A stretch of DNA of 64,000 nt from Lujinxingia litoralis (GCF_003260125.1 NZ_QHKO01000002.1:503378-567377); one strand, 5' to 3'; shown: positions 7,908 through 17,285, counted from the stretch's first letter. Numbers and translations: made by a program. The notes: generated by a model not told the origin, from the sequence alone.

Positions 7908-9584
7908 ATGTTTGACGCATTGAGCAAGCAGGAGAGTTCGCCCCTCTTTCGACTGGCCACCGAGCGCCCGAAGTTGGTTGCCGAGGTCAGCCGTCGCGCG
8001 TTCAACGATGTGGTGCGTGCCTCGCGGGGGGCAAGTGGCGCCGGGCTGGAGTATGTGCTCAACGATGCGGCCTATCAGGAGATCGCACGTTTGCAGAAGG
8101 AACGCGGCGTCGAAGAAGAAGTACGCTCCAGTGGCTGGTGGCGACACATGTCGCGCAAGCTGGCGACGATGCCCGAGCCCAAAAAACGCGAGATCTTGTG
8201 GTCGCTCGTAGAGAGCTACGCCGATGACGTGGCCGGGCGCTTCAACCCCTGGGTCTATAAAGTGGCGACCGGGGCGCTGCCCATCGGTTTGAGCTTTTTA
8301 TTCAAAGCCCAGGACTTGCCCCGGGTGGCCGCCATGCCCACTCGCCTGGGGGAGTTGAGCGAGGCGCTCTCCCATGTGCGGGATCTGACCCAGCGGGTGG
8401 TCTTGCAGGGCGATCTGGCCACGCTGCGGGTGCTGGCCAAGAAGGGCACCCTGGTCTTTGTGCCCACGCATAGCTCGAATATGGATTCGATCCTGGTGGG
8501 TTGGGCCCTCTATGAGGCGGGACTCCCGCCGGTGACGTATGGCGCGGGTAAGAACCTCTTTACCAACCCGCTGATGAGCTTCTTTATGCAGAACCTGGGG
8601 GCGTACAAGGTCGATCGGCGCCTGCAGCATCGTCTCTACAAAGATGTGCTCAAGACCTACTCCCAGGTACTGATCGAGCGGGGGTATCACAGCCTCTTCT
8701 TCCCCGGTGGTACGCGCAGCCGCTCCAATGCCGTGGAGCAACACCTGAAGCTGGGACTTTTGGGCACAGCGCTCAGTGGTTACATCCACAACCTGATGCG
8801 CGATCCGCAGGCCCGGCCGGTGTACATTGTGCCCCTGACCATCAACTACAACCTGGTGCTGGAGGCCGATAGCCTGATCCAGGATCACTTCCGGCGCGAG
8901 GGCAAGGGGCGCTACCTGCTGGAGAACGATGAGTTCAACCAGCTCTCGGCGATCACGCGCTTTGTGATGAACACCATGAAGATGGACTCCACCACGATCC
9001 TGCGCTTTGGGCAGCCGCTGGATCCTTTTGGCAACCAGGTGCGGGTGGACGGGGAGAGCTACGACAGTCGCGGCCGGCGCGTGGAGCGGATTGACTACGT
9101 GCGCTCGGCGCGCTCTGGCGAGGTGATCGAAGACCTGGCACGCGATCGACAGTACACGCGTTTTGCCGGGGAGCGCATCGCGCAGGCGTTTCTGGAGCAT
9201 ACAGTGCTGATGCCCACGCAGGTGGTCAGCTGGGTGCTCTTCGATCTCTTGCAGCGACGTTTCCCGAGCTGGGATGTGTACCGGCTGGTGCGCTTTGGGG
9301 CCGAAGAGATCCTTCCCTGGGAGGAGGTCCACCAGGCTGTGGAAGATGCGCTCGCTCGCCTCAAGCTGCTGGAGCGGGCCGGTCGGGTGCAGCTCTCGCC
9401 ATTTCTGCATGAGGCCGCCCCCGATCGGGTGGTTTACGAAGGGCTGGAGTATCTGCGGATGTATCACGTGCCCGAGGTGGTCAAGAGCTGGGCCGACGGG
9501 GTGATGCTGCAGAAGCTGGAGGTGATTTACTTCTACGGCAATCGTGTGCGGCCTTTTGAAGAGGCGATGCGCGCGCTGCCTTAG
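7908..9584 (+). CDS. glycerol-3-phosphate acyltransferase (PlsB-like)
   Basis: This 558-residue protein carries the PlsC/PlsB acyltransferase motifs: HSSNMD at residues 188-193 (the HX4D catalytic pair), FFPGGTRSRS near 264-273 (phosphate-binding motif III) and YIVPLTINYN further on. Length and order fit PlsB-type enzymes that transfer an acyl group to the sn-1 position of glycerol-3-phosphate at the inner membrane, the first step of phospholipid synthesis. The start is the ATG at 7908, behind GTGAGG; a GTG four codons upstream is also in frame. Its position after oleABCD places membrane-lipid and hydrocarbon synthesis side by side, but the repeat array separates the units. Confidence 0.82.
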   Translation: MFDALSKQESSPLFRLATERPKLVAEVSRRAFNDVVRASRGASGAGLEYVLNDAAYQEIARLQKERGVEEEVRSSGWWRHMSRKLATMPEPKKREILWSLVESYADDVAGRFNPWVYKVATGALPIGLSFLFKAQDLPRVAAMPTRLGELSEALSHVRDLTQRVVLQGDLATLRVLAKKGTLVFVPTHSSNMDSILVGWALYEAGLPPVTYGAGKNLFTNPLMSFFMQNLGAYKVDRRLQHRLYKDVLKTYSQVLIERGYHSLFFPGGTRSRSNAVEQHLKLGLLGTALSGYIHNLMRDPQARPVYIVPLTINYNLVLEADSLIQDHFRREGKGRYLLENDEFNQLSAITRFVMNTMKMDSTTILRFGQPLDPFGNQVRVDGESYDSRGRRVERIDYVRSARSGEVIEDLARDRQYTRFAGERIAQAFLEHTVLMPTQVVSWVLFDLLQRRFPSWDVYRLVRFGAEEILPWEEVHQAVEDALARLKLLERAGRVQLSPFLHEAAPDRVVYEGLEYLRMYHVPEVVKSWADGVMLQKLEVIYFYGNRVRPFEEAMRALP

Positions 9585-9616
9585 AGCTTTCGAGTGGCGA
9601 CATCAGGGGAGGGAGC

Positions 9617-9690
9617 GGGTGCCAGGCGTGTGTACACCTTCGAGGTGTGACCGGGTGTCAGGCGCTCGAAGATGCGCGCACGCCTGGCAC
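9617..9690 (+). repeat. GGTGCCAGG-family repeat forming a large hairpin
   Basis: The sequence GTGCCAGGCGTG at 9619-9630 is matched by its perfect reverse complement at 9679-9690. Inside lie a second hairpin (ACACCT-TCG-AGGTGT, 9634-9648) and a degenerate core GGGTGTCAGGCG. It follows the acyltransferase stop by 33 bases on the same strand. This is the one locus where two opposed cores could pair. Confidence 0.75.
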
Positions 9691-9706
9691 TGGTCCAAGA
9701 ACCCCA

Positions 9707-9738
9707 AAACCCGCTGCCGGTCAGGCCGGGGCGGGTTT
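9707..9738. terminator. probable rho-independent terminator
   Basis: The stem AAACCCGC / GCGGGTTT has an inner CCGG pair and ends in a short T run on the right and an A run on the left. It lies between the convergent acyltransferase gene and the exported protein ending at 9809. Confidence 0.7.
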
Positions 9739-9808
9739 CGCAATGCGGGCTGCAGACTTCAGGCGCGCGGTAGCGCCTTAGCTCGTGGCAGCAGTGATAG
9801 GCCAGACA

Positions 9809-10597
9809 TCACTGGGGCAGGATGTGGCCGACCAGGGTGTTGTTGCATCGAGGCCCATTGGGCCAGGGACTGGGCGGGCAACTCACGCCAATCGGGCATA
9901 GTGGGCCGGAGATTGCGATGGACATGCATCCGCACTCGCCATCGCAATTTCGCACGCGAACTTCAGACAGGTTGCAGGTGTTGTTGCAGGTGCTGACGAG
10001 TTTTTGGTTGGCGTAGCACGTGTCGTTGAAAGACAGCGTGCCCGGGCGTACGTCGCAGTACTGGTTGGTGACCCGGTAGATCGGGAGTGCACCCTCGACG
10101 GCGTCCAGGGTGACCGCGCCCTCGGCGAGCATGGGGGCGGTGATGGCGCCGGCCTGGCCCTGAGCGACAAAATCGGTGGCGGCGTTGCCGTCGAGGGTTT
10201 CGGCGTTGGCGGCGCTGGCTGCTCGGGCGGCGTAGGGCACCGAGCCCACCTCCAGACGCGGAGCCATCTCGGTGTCGGTGCCCACTTTAACGCCCAGGGT
10301 CAGGGCGGAGAACTGCGCGAAGAGCTCGGCATCAAGGCTGGTGATCGTGCCCACGTTGTGGGTGAACGCGCCCTGATTGACGGTGACCGCAGCCAGCTCG
10401 GTGAACACCTCGTTATCGGCGTCATCGTAGAGGCGGAAGCGGATGTCGACCTCTCCGTCGATGGGGTTTCCATCGGCGTCTGTCAGGTAACCCTGGACCG
10501 GGTAAAAGGTGGGAACTTCGGCGAAGGCTGTCGGCAGCGCGATGGCGATGGCCGCCAGGGCTGCAGCGAGGCTGGTAGCGATTTTTGAGAGGTTCAC
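9809..10597 (-). CDS. exported protein with Cys-rich C-terminus, function unknown
   Basis: The 262-residue product starts with a clear signal peptide (residues 1-26, ending AFA). An immunoglobulin- or carrier-like opening follows (FYPVQGYLTDADGNPIDG, residues 31-48), resembling the first domain of many secreted phage-tail-like or surface proteins of deltaproteobacteria. A collagen/trimer-like ANAETLDGNAATDF segment comes next. The last 80 residues hold about ten cysteines (STCNNTCN, CDGECGC), which implies disulfides outside the cytoplasm. No enzyme motif is seen. The role is probably surface structure; confidence in export is high, in function low. Confidence 0.7.
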   Translation of the reverse strand: MNLSKIATSLAAALAAIAIALPTAFAEVPTFYPVQGYLTDADGNPIDGEVDIRFRLYDDADNEVFTELAAVTVNQGAFTHNVGTITSLDAELFAQFSALTLGVKVGTDTEMAPRLEVGSVPYAARAASAANAETLDGNAATDFVAQGQAGAITAPMLAEGAVTLDAVEGALPIYRVTNQYCDVRPGTLSFNDTCYANQKLVSTCNNTCNLSEVRVRNCDGECGCMSIAISGPLCPIGVSCPPSPWPNGPRCNNTLVGHILPQ

Positions 10598-10671
10598 AGG
10601 GGGCTCCCCGGGGTTTGGCCGAGGTCTGCGCAGGGCAGACGGGCTCGGTTTTAGTCATGGGTCGTACGGTA

Positions 10672-11043
10672 TTAGTTTCCGGCACCGACCGCTGGTCGGA
10701 CTTTGTGGTTGGCACTTTCCGCCGGGGCGGCGGTGGGGGCGCCCAGGTTCATGCGCAGGCGGTAGTTTGGCGAGCTGGCTTCTCGGGCGCCGGCGCGTTG
10801 CTGGAGCATCGAGCCCACCTGGGACTCGGGCTCAGGATCTGCATCTTGGTCGGGATCGGGGGTGGTGCCGGTGTCCTCTTGATCCTGCGGGTCGGGCTCT
10901 GAACTGGTGTCTCCACCGTCTACCTGAGCCTCGGGCGTGGGTGGGCGGTTGGCCGTGTCGCCGATGTTGCAGGCGGTGGTCAGGAGACCGGCGCTGAGAA
11001 GCAGCGACGTTCGAAACAATGATCGTGCAAAAAGGTGACGCAT
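10672..11043 (-). CDS. small acidic lipoprotein, function unknown
   Basis: A 123-residue protein whose N-terminus (RTSLLLSAGLLTTAC, Cys25) looks like a lipoprotein signal with a slightly atypical lipobox. An Asp/Pro/Glu linker (DPQDQEDTGTTPDPDQDADPEPE) follows and then a short conserved-looking tail. I use the ATG at 11043, which has GGGAG six bases upstream; the longer frame to 11235 lacks export features. It lies 75 bases upstream of the exported Cys-rich gene on the same strand and may share its transcript. Confidence 0.6.
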   Translation of the reverse strand: MRHLFARSLFRTSLLLSAGLLTTACNIGDTANRPPTPEAQVDGGDTSSEPDPQDQEDTGTTPDPDQDADPEPESQVGSMLQQRAGAREASSPNYRLRMNLGAPTAAPAESANHKVRPAVGAGN

Positions 11044-11527
11044 GGAGACTCCCATGGGGGGCAACAAAGTCGTCAAAGTCGATGTGTGTCGGAGGCAAGC
11101 CCAACACCGGTCACGGACAGCTCTCCTCTCGAGGAGAGTGCGGATAGGAGGTCCGCTCAGGGGGCCCCTGACTTCAGAGGGGGATGGTTCGCCGTATTTA
11201 AGAGGGGCGTCACGATAAGGGATCGAGCCGATCAAATCAAAGCGCGGCTGGTCTTTGCCCGGGAGCGCAGGAGCTCGTGGCGAGGAAGGCCGGCGGAGGG
11301 ATACATAGATGTGACTCCCCGGGCTGTGGAGGGCCGGGAGCGTGCGGGGGACGTTGTGATGTCCAGACGTATCGTACGGTCGGGTGGGAAGTGGTTTGGC
11401 AAAGGTGGCCGGCGAGCCTATGGTTTGTCGGCACTAGGAACACCTGTGCAGCGATCGGGGGGATGGGTGAGGCGAATCGATCGCCGGATGTCTGTGGTGA
11501 TGTATCGGCTAAATGTAAGGAGAGAAG
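11044..11527. other. 484-base intergenic region
   Basis: This gap lies between the leftward small lipoprotein and the rightward HIT gene and should contain both promoters. Frames crossing it have no credible start, no export signal and no recognisable motif. I see no repeat core, tRNA or strong hairpin. An AGGAGAAG ribosome-binding site for the HIT gene is at 11519-11526. Confidence 0.4.
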
Positions 11528-11875
11528 GTGAGCGAAGAGACGATCTTTTCGAAAATTATTCGCGGGGAGATCCCCTGCGACAAAGTCTACGAGACCGATG
11601 AGGTGCTGGCCTTTCGTGACATCAACCCGGCTGCCCCGGTGCATGTGCTGGTGATTCCCAAGCGCTCGATCGTGCATGTGGGGCAGGCCCACCAGGACGA
11701 CGCGCTCTTGCTGGGCAAGTTGATGCTGGCGGCAAAAGAGGTGGCCCGGCTGGAGGGGCTGGAGGAGAGCGGGTTTCGCCTGGTGATCAACAACGGCGCC
11801 GAGGTCGGGCAGACGGTCTTTCACCTGCATGTCCATGTGCTGGGCGGACGGGCGTTTAGCTGGCCTCCCGGCTGA
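11528..11875 (+). CDS. HIT-family nucleotide hydrolase (HinT-like)
   Basis: HinT-type proteins hydrolyse purine nucleoside phosphoramidates such as AMP-lysine. The 115-residue product has the whole family signature: the FSKIIRGEIP N-terminus, HVLVIPKRSI in the middle and the histidine triad HLHVHVLGG near residue 98. It starts at a GTG (11528) with a strong AGGAGAAGG site upstream; no ATG is available at a sensible distance. It lies 125 bases before the SDR-MaoC gene and could be co-transcribed with it. Confidence 0.93.
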   Translation: MSEETIFSKIIRGEIPCDKVYETDEVLAFRDINPAAPVHVLVIPKRSIVHVGQAHQDDALLLGKLMLAAKEVARLEGLEESGFRLVINNGAEVGQTVFHLHVHVLGGRAFSWPPG

Positions 11876-12000
11876 ACAGGGCGTGAGCCTCGTGAGGGCG
11901 GGGCCTGGGCTGGGCGGGCGGTGGTCCGTGCGGAGGGGCACGTGGATCCGGGGGGATGCGGCGTGGCGAGCCCGGTCGAGACGCCAGCAGAGGAGTGAGG

Positions 12001-13782
12001 ATGGGTGCGTTTGATGGAAAAGTCGCGTTGGTCACCGGGGCCGGTCAGGGGCTGGGGCGGGCCTATGCACTGGCGCTGGCGTCGGCCGGGGCAAAGGTGG
12101 TGGTCAACGACCCGGGTTGTGAGCCGCGCGATGATGCCCTGGTGAGTCTGGCCGAAGAGGTCGTGGCCGAGATCAGGGCGCTGGGGGGAGAAGCGGTGGC
12201 GGATCGCGGCTCGGTGGCCTGGCGAGCCGACGCCCAGGCGATGGTAGCGCGGGCCGTCGAGTGCTTTGGGCGTTTGGATGTGCTCATCAACAACGCCGGC
12301 GTTCTGCGGGATAAGACGCTGGTGCGCATGAAGGAGCAGATGTGGGATCAGGTCCTGGATGTGCATCTTAAGGGCACCTTTCTGGTCACCCGTTTTGCCT
12401 TTGAGCAGATGCTTCGCAGCGGTCGTGGGGGGCGCATCATCAACACCTCCTCGTATGCCGGTCTCAAGGGGAACTTCGGTCAGTCCAATTATGCGGCGGC
12501 CAAAGCGGGAATTGCCGGGCTTACGCGTACGGTGGCGCTGGAGGGTGCGCGCTACAACATTACCTGCAACGCGATCGCGCCGCTGGCAAAGACCCGTATG
12601 AGCCAGGCGCTGGCGGAGGTGCCGGAGAGCTTTCGCGCCGAAGACGTGGCGCCGCTGGTGCTCTGGCTGGCCAGCGAGGAGTCCGCCGGGGTGACGGGGC
12701 GAGTGTTCGGGGCGCACGGGCGCCACTACTTTGAGTATGTGGTGGAGACCACCCCCGGGGTGGCGCGAGAAGAGCCCTGGACGCTCGAAGAGGTCGGGGC
12801 TCATTTTGAGGCGATTACGGCCAGGCCCCGAAGCGTCATCGGGAGAGGAGGCTGTGAGGATGTGGCCCGGGAGGAGGCGCGTGAGGGCATCGTCGGTCAG
12901 GCATCTCCGCACGCCCAGGGCCCTCGTGAGGCGGCGGTGGGCAAGACCTTTGAGATGCCCGCGCGTCGTCTCACCGCGCCGGAGATGATCGCGTATGCCG
13001 AGGCGGTTCACGAGCGTCAGCCGCGCTACTTGAGCGAGGAAGTGGAAGGAGGGCTGGTGGCTGCGCCTCTTTTTGCGGTGCAACCTCTCTTCAGTGGGTT
13101 GGAGGCGGTGCTGGCCGATGAGGAGCTGGCGGTCGATCTTCTGCGTTTGGTGCATGGCGAGCAGGAGATGATCTTTTACGACGTCCTTCGTCCCGGGGAC
13201 CTGGTGGTGCCGAGGGCTGAGATTGCGTCGGTGGAGGAGAAATCGTCGGGCTGGCTGGTTCAGGTGCGTCAGCATCTGATGCGGGAGGGCGAAGCGGTGG
13301 TGGAGGCGGTGAGCACGCTCTTTGTGCGCAAGCGGTCGCCCGGGGCTCCGGCGCCGCAAAGCGAGGCGAAGCGCGCCGCTCCGAAGAACTCACCGGCCGA
13401 GCCGGCCCCCGATGTTCCAGAGGTGATCTTCAGCCAGGAGGAGGTCGTGGCTGAGGATCAACCCCGGCGTTACGCCGCGGCTTCTGGAGATCATAACGCC
13501 ATTCACCTGGATGCGTCGGTGGCAAAGGCTGCCGGGCTGCCCGATGTGATCTTACATGGTCTCTGCACCATGGCCTTTGCGGCCCGGGCCGCTGTCGACG
13601 GCGTGGCTCAGGGGCGTGTGGAGCGGCTCCGGCGCATCAAGGTGCGTTTTGCCCGACCGGTCTTTCGTGGCGAGCGCTTGAGTACGCAGATTCGGGAGCG
13701 GGAGCCGGGGCGTTTTTTGTTGGAGACGTTGAATGAGAAGGGCCAGCCGGTGCTCTCCCATGGCGAGGTGGAGATCGGCTGA
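12001..13782 (+). CDS. SDR dehydrogenase-MaoC hydratase fusion (MFE-2-like)
   Basis: Two activities lie on one 593-residue chain. Residues 1-290 are a short-chain dehydrogenase with TGAGQGLG at 12-19, NNAG at 97-100 and the active-site Tyr164/Lys168. Residues about 320-593 form a MaoC-like double hot-dog with the hydratase-2 motif around 489-504, where Asp497 and His502 are the predicted catalytic pair. This mirrors peroxisomal MFE-2, which hydrates 2-enoyl-CoA to (3R)-hydroxyacyl-CoA and oxidises it. The ATG at 12001 follows AGAGGAGTGAGG. A role in beta-oxidation, or the reverse in polymer or hydrocarbon synthesis, is inferred; no thiolase adjoins it. Confidence 0.85.
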   Translation: MGAFDGKVALVTGAGQGLGRAYALALASAGAKVVVNDPGCEPRDDALVSLAEEVVAEIRALGGEAVADRGSVAWRADAQAMVARAVECFGRLDVLINNAGVLRDKTLVRMKEQMWDQVLDVHLKGTFLVTRFAFEQMLRSGRGGRIINTSSYAGLKGNFGQSNYAAAKAGIAGLTRTVALEGARYNITCNAIAPLAKTRMSQALAEVPESFRAEDVAPLVLWLASEESAGVTGRVFGAHGRHYFEYVVETTPGVAREEPWTLEEVGAHFEAITARPRSVIGRGGCEDVAREEAREGIVGQASPHAQGPREAAVGKTFEMPARRLTAPEMIAYAEAVHERQPRYLSEEVEGGLVAAPLFAVQPLFSGLEAVLADEELAVDLLRLVHGEQEMIFYDVLRPGDLVVPRAEIASVEEKSSGWLVQVRQHLMREGEAVVEAVSTLFVRKRSPGAPAPQSEAKRAAPKNSPAEPAPDVPEVIFSQEEVVAEDQPRRYAAASGDHNAIHLDASVAKAAGLPDVILHGLCTMAFAARAAVDGVAQGRVERLRRIKVRFARPVFRGERLSTQIREREPGRFLLETLNEKGQPVLSHGEVEIG

Positions 13783-13950
13783 GAGAGGACCGGGACTCGT
13801 CGATGACGCGCTGCGGCGTTTGCAAAGCTCGGGGGGCTGTCGCTACCATGGTGGGCTATCCACGATACGTGATGCGTGCGTCGGTCATGCAGGGGCACAC
13901 TCTGCGACGAGGCGTCGGAATATGAGTTTTGGAAAGAAGAGAGGCAGGCC

Positions 13951-15129
13951 ATGAGAGATCGACTCCGAGTTCTGGCGCTGGTGATACTGGCTGCAGGTTG
14001 GATGGTGGGCGCGGGATGTACCGGAGACGCTCCCGGGGGCACGAATGGGCTCGATGCCGAGAGTGGCACCGACGTCGGGGGCCAGGAGCGAGACGCCGAA
14101 AGCGGGGGGGATGTGGATTCTGACCCTGACGCGCAAGATGTTGCCGAGGATGGTGGCCCAGACAGCAGCGTGCCGGACACCGATCCGGGGCCCGATGAGG
14201 AGGACTACCCGCCGGTGGCGTGTGCTTATCCTTCGGACGATGCTGCCTGCCCGCAGGGGCCTTATGGTCCGGGGAGCCTCTTCTCGAAGTTTGAGATCGT
14301 GACCGACAAGACCTGCTGCGCCGATCTCAACGGCGATGATCGCATCGATAACTTTTTGGGCGCCGATGTGGTGGGCGCGCTGGGGCCCTTCCTGGGGGGA
14401 GACGTCAATGGAAATATTGCGCTCGCCATTGAGCGCGGGCTGCTTATGTACTTGATGGAGGCCCGCGACTGGGGCAACACCGCGTTTGATTCCGCCCTGG
14501 AACTCAAGGTGTTGGAAGGGGATTATTCGGTGGAAACACCGACGACGAACCTGGCCGGGGAGGGCTCGGTGGTGGTCAGCGCCGAGAGTTATGAAGGCGG
14601 GGAGCCGCGCTTTGCGTTTGCCTCGGCTCGGGTGGATGAGGGGGGCACGCTGCGGGCCACCGGCGGCAAGCTCAACGCCGCGTTTCCCGGGATGCTCGAC
14701 GCGATCGTGTTGGAGCTGACCGATGTGCAGATCCGTGCCCGGGTGGTCGAAGACCCGCCGGCCGATCTTCAGGCCGGTGGAGGTTTTGGGCTTATGGAAG
14801 GAGAGCTCGCCGGTGTGCTTTTACGCGATCGCTTTTTTGAGTCGATGAACGAAGCCGCCCTGGCCTGTGAGTGCATTCAGGATACGCCGCTGCTCTTTAC
14901 GTACGACGGCGCCGGTAACAACGATCGTTATGTATGCGAGCTCGAGCAGAGCGATGTGAGCAACTGCAACAACGCCTCGGCGGCCTGTAAGACGCTGGCC
15001 AACTCTCAGCTCTGCCATGCGCTGGGGTTGCTCTCCGGTGCGGCGGATGTCGATACCGAGGAGGGGCGCGCGTTTAGTATCGGGGTGCGCTTTGAGACGG
15101 TGCCCACCGAGCTTCAAGAGGCTCCCTGA
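13951..15129 (+). CDS. large lipoprotein of unknown function
   Basis: The 392-residue protein has a lipoprotein signal ending VGAGC (Cys23), a 55-residue Asp/Glu/Gly linker, and then a folded domain of about 310 residues. A CC pair lies in DKTCCADLNGDDRIDN and further cysteines near the C-terminus (CECIQ, SNCNNASAACKTL). The DLNGDDRIDN segment looks like a calcium- or dockerin-like acidic loop, but only one copy is present. The ATG at 13951 has GAGAGGCAG upstream. This is the common style of cell-surface lipoproteins in Myxococcota-like bacteria. Function unknown. Confidence 0.72.
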   Translation: MRDRLRVLALVILAAGWMVGAGCTGDAPGGTNGLDAESGTDVGGQERDAESGGDVDSDPDAQDVAEDGGPDSSVPDTDPGPDEEDYPPVACAYPSDDAACPQGPYGPGSLFSKFEIVTDKTCCADLNGDDRIDNFLGADVVGALGPFLGGDVNGNIALAIERGLLMYLMEARDWGNTAFDSALELKVLEGDYSVETPTTNLAGEGSVVVSAESYEGGEPRFAFASARVDEGGTLRATGGKLNAAFPGMLDAIVLELTDVQIRARVVEDPPADLQAGGGFGLMEGELAGVLLRDRFFESMNEAALACECIQDTPLLFTYDGAGNNDRYVCELEQSDVSNCNNASAACKTLANSQLCHALGLLSGAADVDTEEGRAFSIGVRFETVPTELQEAP

Positions 15130-15188
15130 GCCTTGTCGTTTCGGGATCGCACCTTGATGGTGAGCAGGACCCCGAAGATGTGCTAGAA

Positions 15189-15214
15189 GCGAGGCGGTCG
15201 AGAGGCCGCCTCGC
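15189..15214 (+). terminator. hairpin, probable terminator of the lipoprotein gene
   Basis: A perfect nine-base stem, GCGAGGCGG / CCGCCTCGC, with an eight-base loop lies 60 bases after the lipoprotein stop. Only a weak T stretch (CGTATTT) follows, so termination may be partial. Confidence 0.5.
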
Positions 15215-15321
15215 CGTATTTAGGCCGGAGGGGCGGCCGGGTAGCCGGCGCTTTAGGCGGCGGGCAAGATAAGTTCGACGACAGGGATGTCCCGAGAGCG
15301 GATCAAAAGAGCGAGGATTCT

Positions 15322-17157
15322 ATGTGTGGAATCGTGGGGTATGTTGGGGAGCAGGCGTGCAGTGATATTCTGCTTAGCGGGCTTCGGCGGCTGGAGTATC
15401 GCGGCTATGACTCGGCCGGTATCGCCATCGCTGACGACGCGGGCCAGGTGCAGATCTGCCGCGCCGAGGGGAAGTTGGCACGTCTGGAGGCGGCGTACCA
15501 TCGGGAGCCTTTCGAGGGCACGATCGGTCTGGGACACACCCGCTGGGCAACCCACGGACGGCCCACCGAACTCAACGCCCACCCGCACCGCGCCGGTCAG
15601 GTGGTGGTGGCGCATAACGGCATCATTGAAAACTACATGGAGCTCAAAGAAGAGCTGCGCGCCCGCGGCCGTGAGTTCTCCAGTGAGACGGATACCGAGG
15701 TGGTGGCGCACCTGATCGACGATGCGCTGGAGCAGGGCGCTGAAAGCCTGCACCAGGCTACCTGCCAGGCGCTGGAGCGTATTGAGGGCTCCTACGCGCT
15801 GCTGGTCATGCTCAGCGACAACCCCGAGGAGCTGGTGGTGGCGCGTTTTGCCTCCCCGATGGTGGTGGCCTCGGGCCCCGGAGGGGCTTTTGCGGCCTCC
15901 GATGTGCCGGCGGTGCTCAGTCACACCCGGGAGTTCGTGTTTTTGGAAGATGGCGATACCGCGGTGCTTAGTCGCCAGGGGCTGCAGATTTTTGACTCGG
16001 CGTGCGCGTCGGTGGAACGGCCGGTCAAGCGCATCAGCTGGGATCCGATCTCGGCGGAGAAGCAGGGTTACAAGCACTTCATGCTCAAGGAGATCTTTGA
16101 GCAGCCGGCTCGCATCATCGATACGCTCCGCGGTCGGGTGAGTGTGGAGCGTGGCGAAGTCAATTTGCCCGAGCTGGGACTGGATGAGGCCTCGGTGCAG
16201 GCGATCGACAAGCTGGTGTTTGTGGCCTGTGGCACCAGCTACTTCGCTGCGCAGGTCGGTCGCTACATGATCGAGCAACACGCTCGCATCCCGGTGGAGG
16301 TGGAGCTGGCCAGCGAGTTCCGCTACCGCGATCCGATTGTCAGCAACAATACGGTGGTCATTGGCGTGAGCCAATCTGGCGAGACGGCCGATACGCTGGC
16401 GGCGCTGCGTGAGGCGCGCGCCCTGGGCGCGCGCACCCTGTGCATCTGCAATGTGATCGAGTCGACCATTGCCCGCGAGAGTGACGGGGTGCTCTACACG
16501 CACGCTGGCCCCGAGATCGGTGTGGCCAGCACCAAGGCGTTCACCACGCAGCTGGCGGCCATGGGGATGCTGGCGATTTGCCTGGGGCAGCTTCGGGGCG
16601 CGCTTGGCGAGGAGCAGGCTCGCGAACTCATTGAGGCGTTGCGGCAGGTGCCCGCCGAGATGGAGGTGATGCTGCGGGATATGGCGCCCTACGAGACGAT
16701 CGCGCGTCAGTTCTCCCGTTCGCACTCCTTCTTGTATCTGGGGCGAGGCAATCAGTTCCCTATCGCTGCCGAAGGGGCGCTGAAACTCAAAGAAATCAGC
16801 TACATCCACGCCGAAGGTTACGCGGCCGGTGAGATGAAGCACGGCCCGATCGCGTTGATCGACAAGCAGCTTCCGGTGGTGGTGCTATGCCCTCGTAACC
16901 GGGTCTATGAGAAGACGGCATCCAACCTCGAAGAGGTTCGCGCGCGCGGCGGACGCATCATCGCCATCGGGAATCAGGATGACTCCCGGCTGGAGGCGTT
17001 TGCCGATGTGGTCATCGGACTACCGGAGGTTCCGGAGTTTGTGCAGCCCTTGATCTCGGTGGTGGCCGTTCAGCTGATTGCCTATCACATCGCCGACTTT
17101 AAGGGCACCGATGTGGATCAGCCGCGCAACCTGGCCAAGAGTGTGACGGTCGAATAA
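15322..17157 (+). CDS. glmS: glutamine-fructose-6-phosphate aminotransferase
   Basis: GlmS makes glucosamine-6-phosphate from fructose-6-phosphate and glutamine, the first committed step of peptidoglycan and LPS amino-sugar synthesis. The 611-residue protein begins MCGIVGYVG, so Cys2 becomes the N-terminal nucleophile. The glutaminase domain (about 1-240, with GHTRWATHG) is followed by two SIS isomerase domains (ACGTSYFA and GRGNQFPIAAEGALKLKEISY) and ends in AKSVTVE, as expected. It is monocistronic, with a strong terminator 20 bases downstream. The 192-base region upstream shows no glmS-ribozyme-like core that I can recognise. Confidence 0.97.
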   Translation: MCGIVGYVGEQACSDILLSGLRRLEYRGYDSAGIAIADDAGQVQICRAEGKLARLEAAYHREPFEGTIGLGHTRWATHGRPTELNAHPHRAGQVVVAHNGIIENYMELKEELRARGREFSSETDTEVVAHLIDDALEQGAESLHQATCQALERIEGSYALLVMLSDNPEELVVARFASPMVVASGPGGAFAASDVPAVLSHTREFVFLEDGDTAVLSRQGLQIFDSACASVERPVKRISWDPISAEKQGYKHFMLKEIFEQPARIIDTLRGRVSVERGEVNLPELGLDEASVQAIDKLVFVACGTSYFAAQVGRYMIEQHARIPVEVELASEFRYRDPIVSNNTVVIGVSQSGETADTLAALREARALGARTLCICNVIESTIARESDGVLYTHAGPEIGVASTKAFTTQLAAMGMLAICLGQLRGALGEEQARELIEALRQVPAEMEVMLRDMAPYETIARQFSRSHSFLYLGRGNQFPIAAEGALKLKEISYIHAEGYAAGEMKHGPIALIDKQLPVVVLCPRNRVYEKTASNLEEVRARGGRIIAIGNQDDSRLEAFADVVIGLPEVPEFVQPLISVVAVQLIAYHIADFKGTDVDQPRNLAKSVTVE

Positions 17158-17176
17158 GGGCGTCTTAGCGCATCAT

Positions 17177-17216
17177 GCAAAAAGCCCGAGGCTGCGAGCA
17201 GCCTCGGGCTTTTTGC
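17177..17216. terminator. strong bidirectional terminator after glmS
   Basis: The stem AGCCCGAGGCT / AGCCTCGGGCT with a four-base loop is flanked by five A on the left and five T on the right. It serves glmS and the convergent hydrolase gene ending at 17286. Confidence 0.93.
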
Positions 17217-17285
17217 GTTGGTCTGGTTAGAGAGGGAGCTTTGGGCGGACGGGCGCGGAGCCCGTTCTGGCCGAAGCGCAGGGGG

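Noticed and set aside
15130..15321. glmS ribozyme upstream of glmS
   Set aside because: I could not find the conserved core and the gap is mostly the preceding gene's hairpin; glmS ribozymes are mainly known from Firmicutes.
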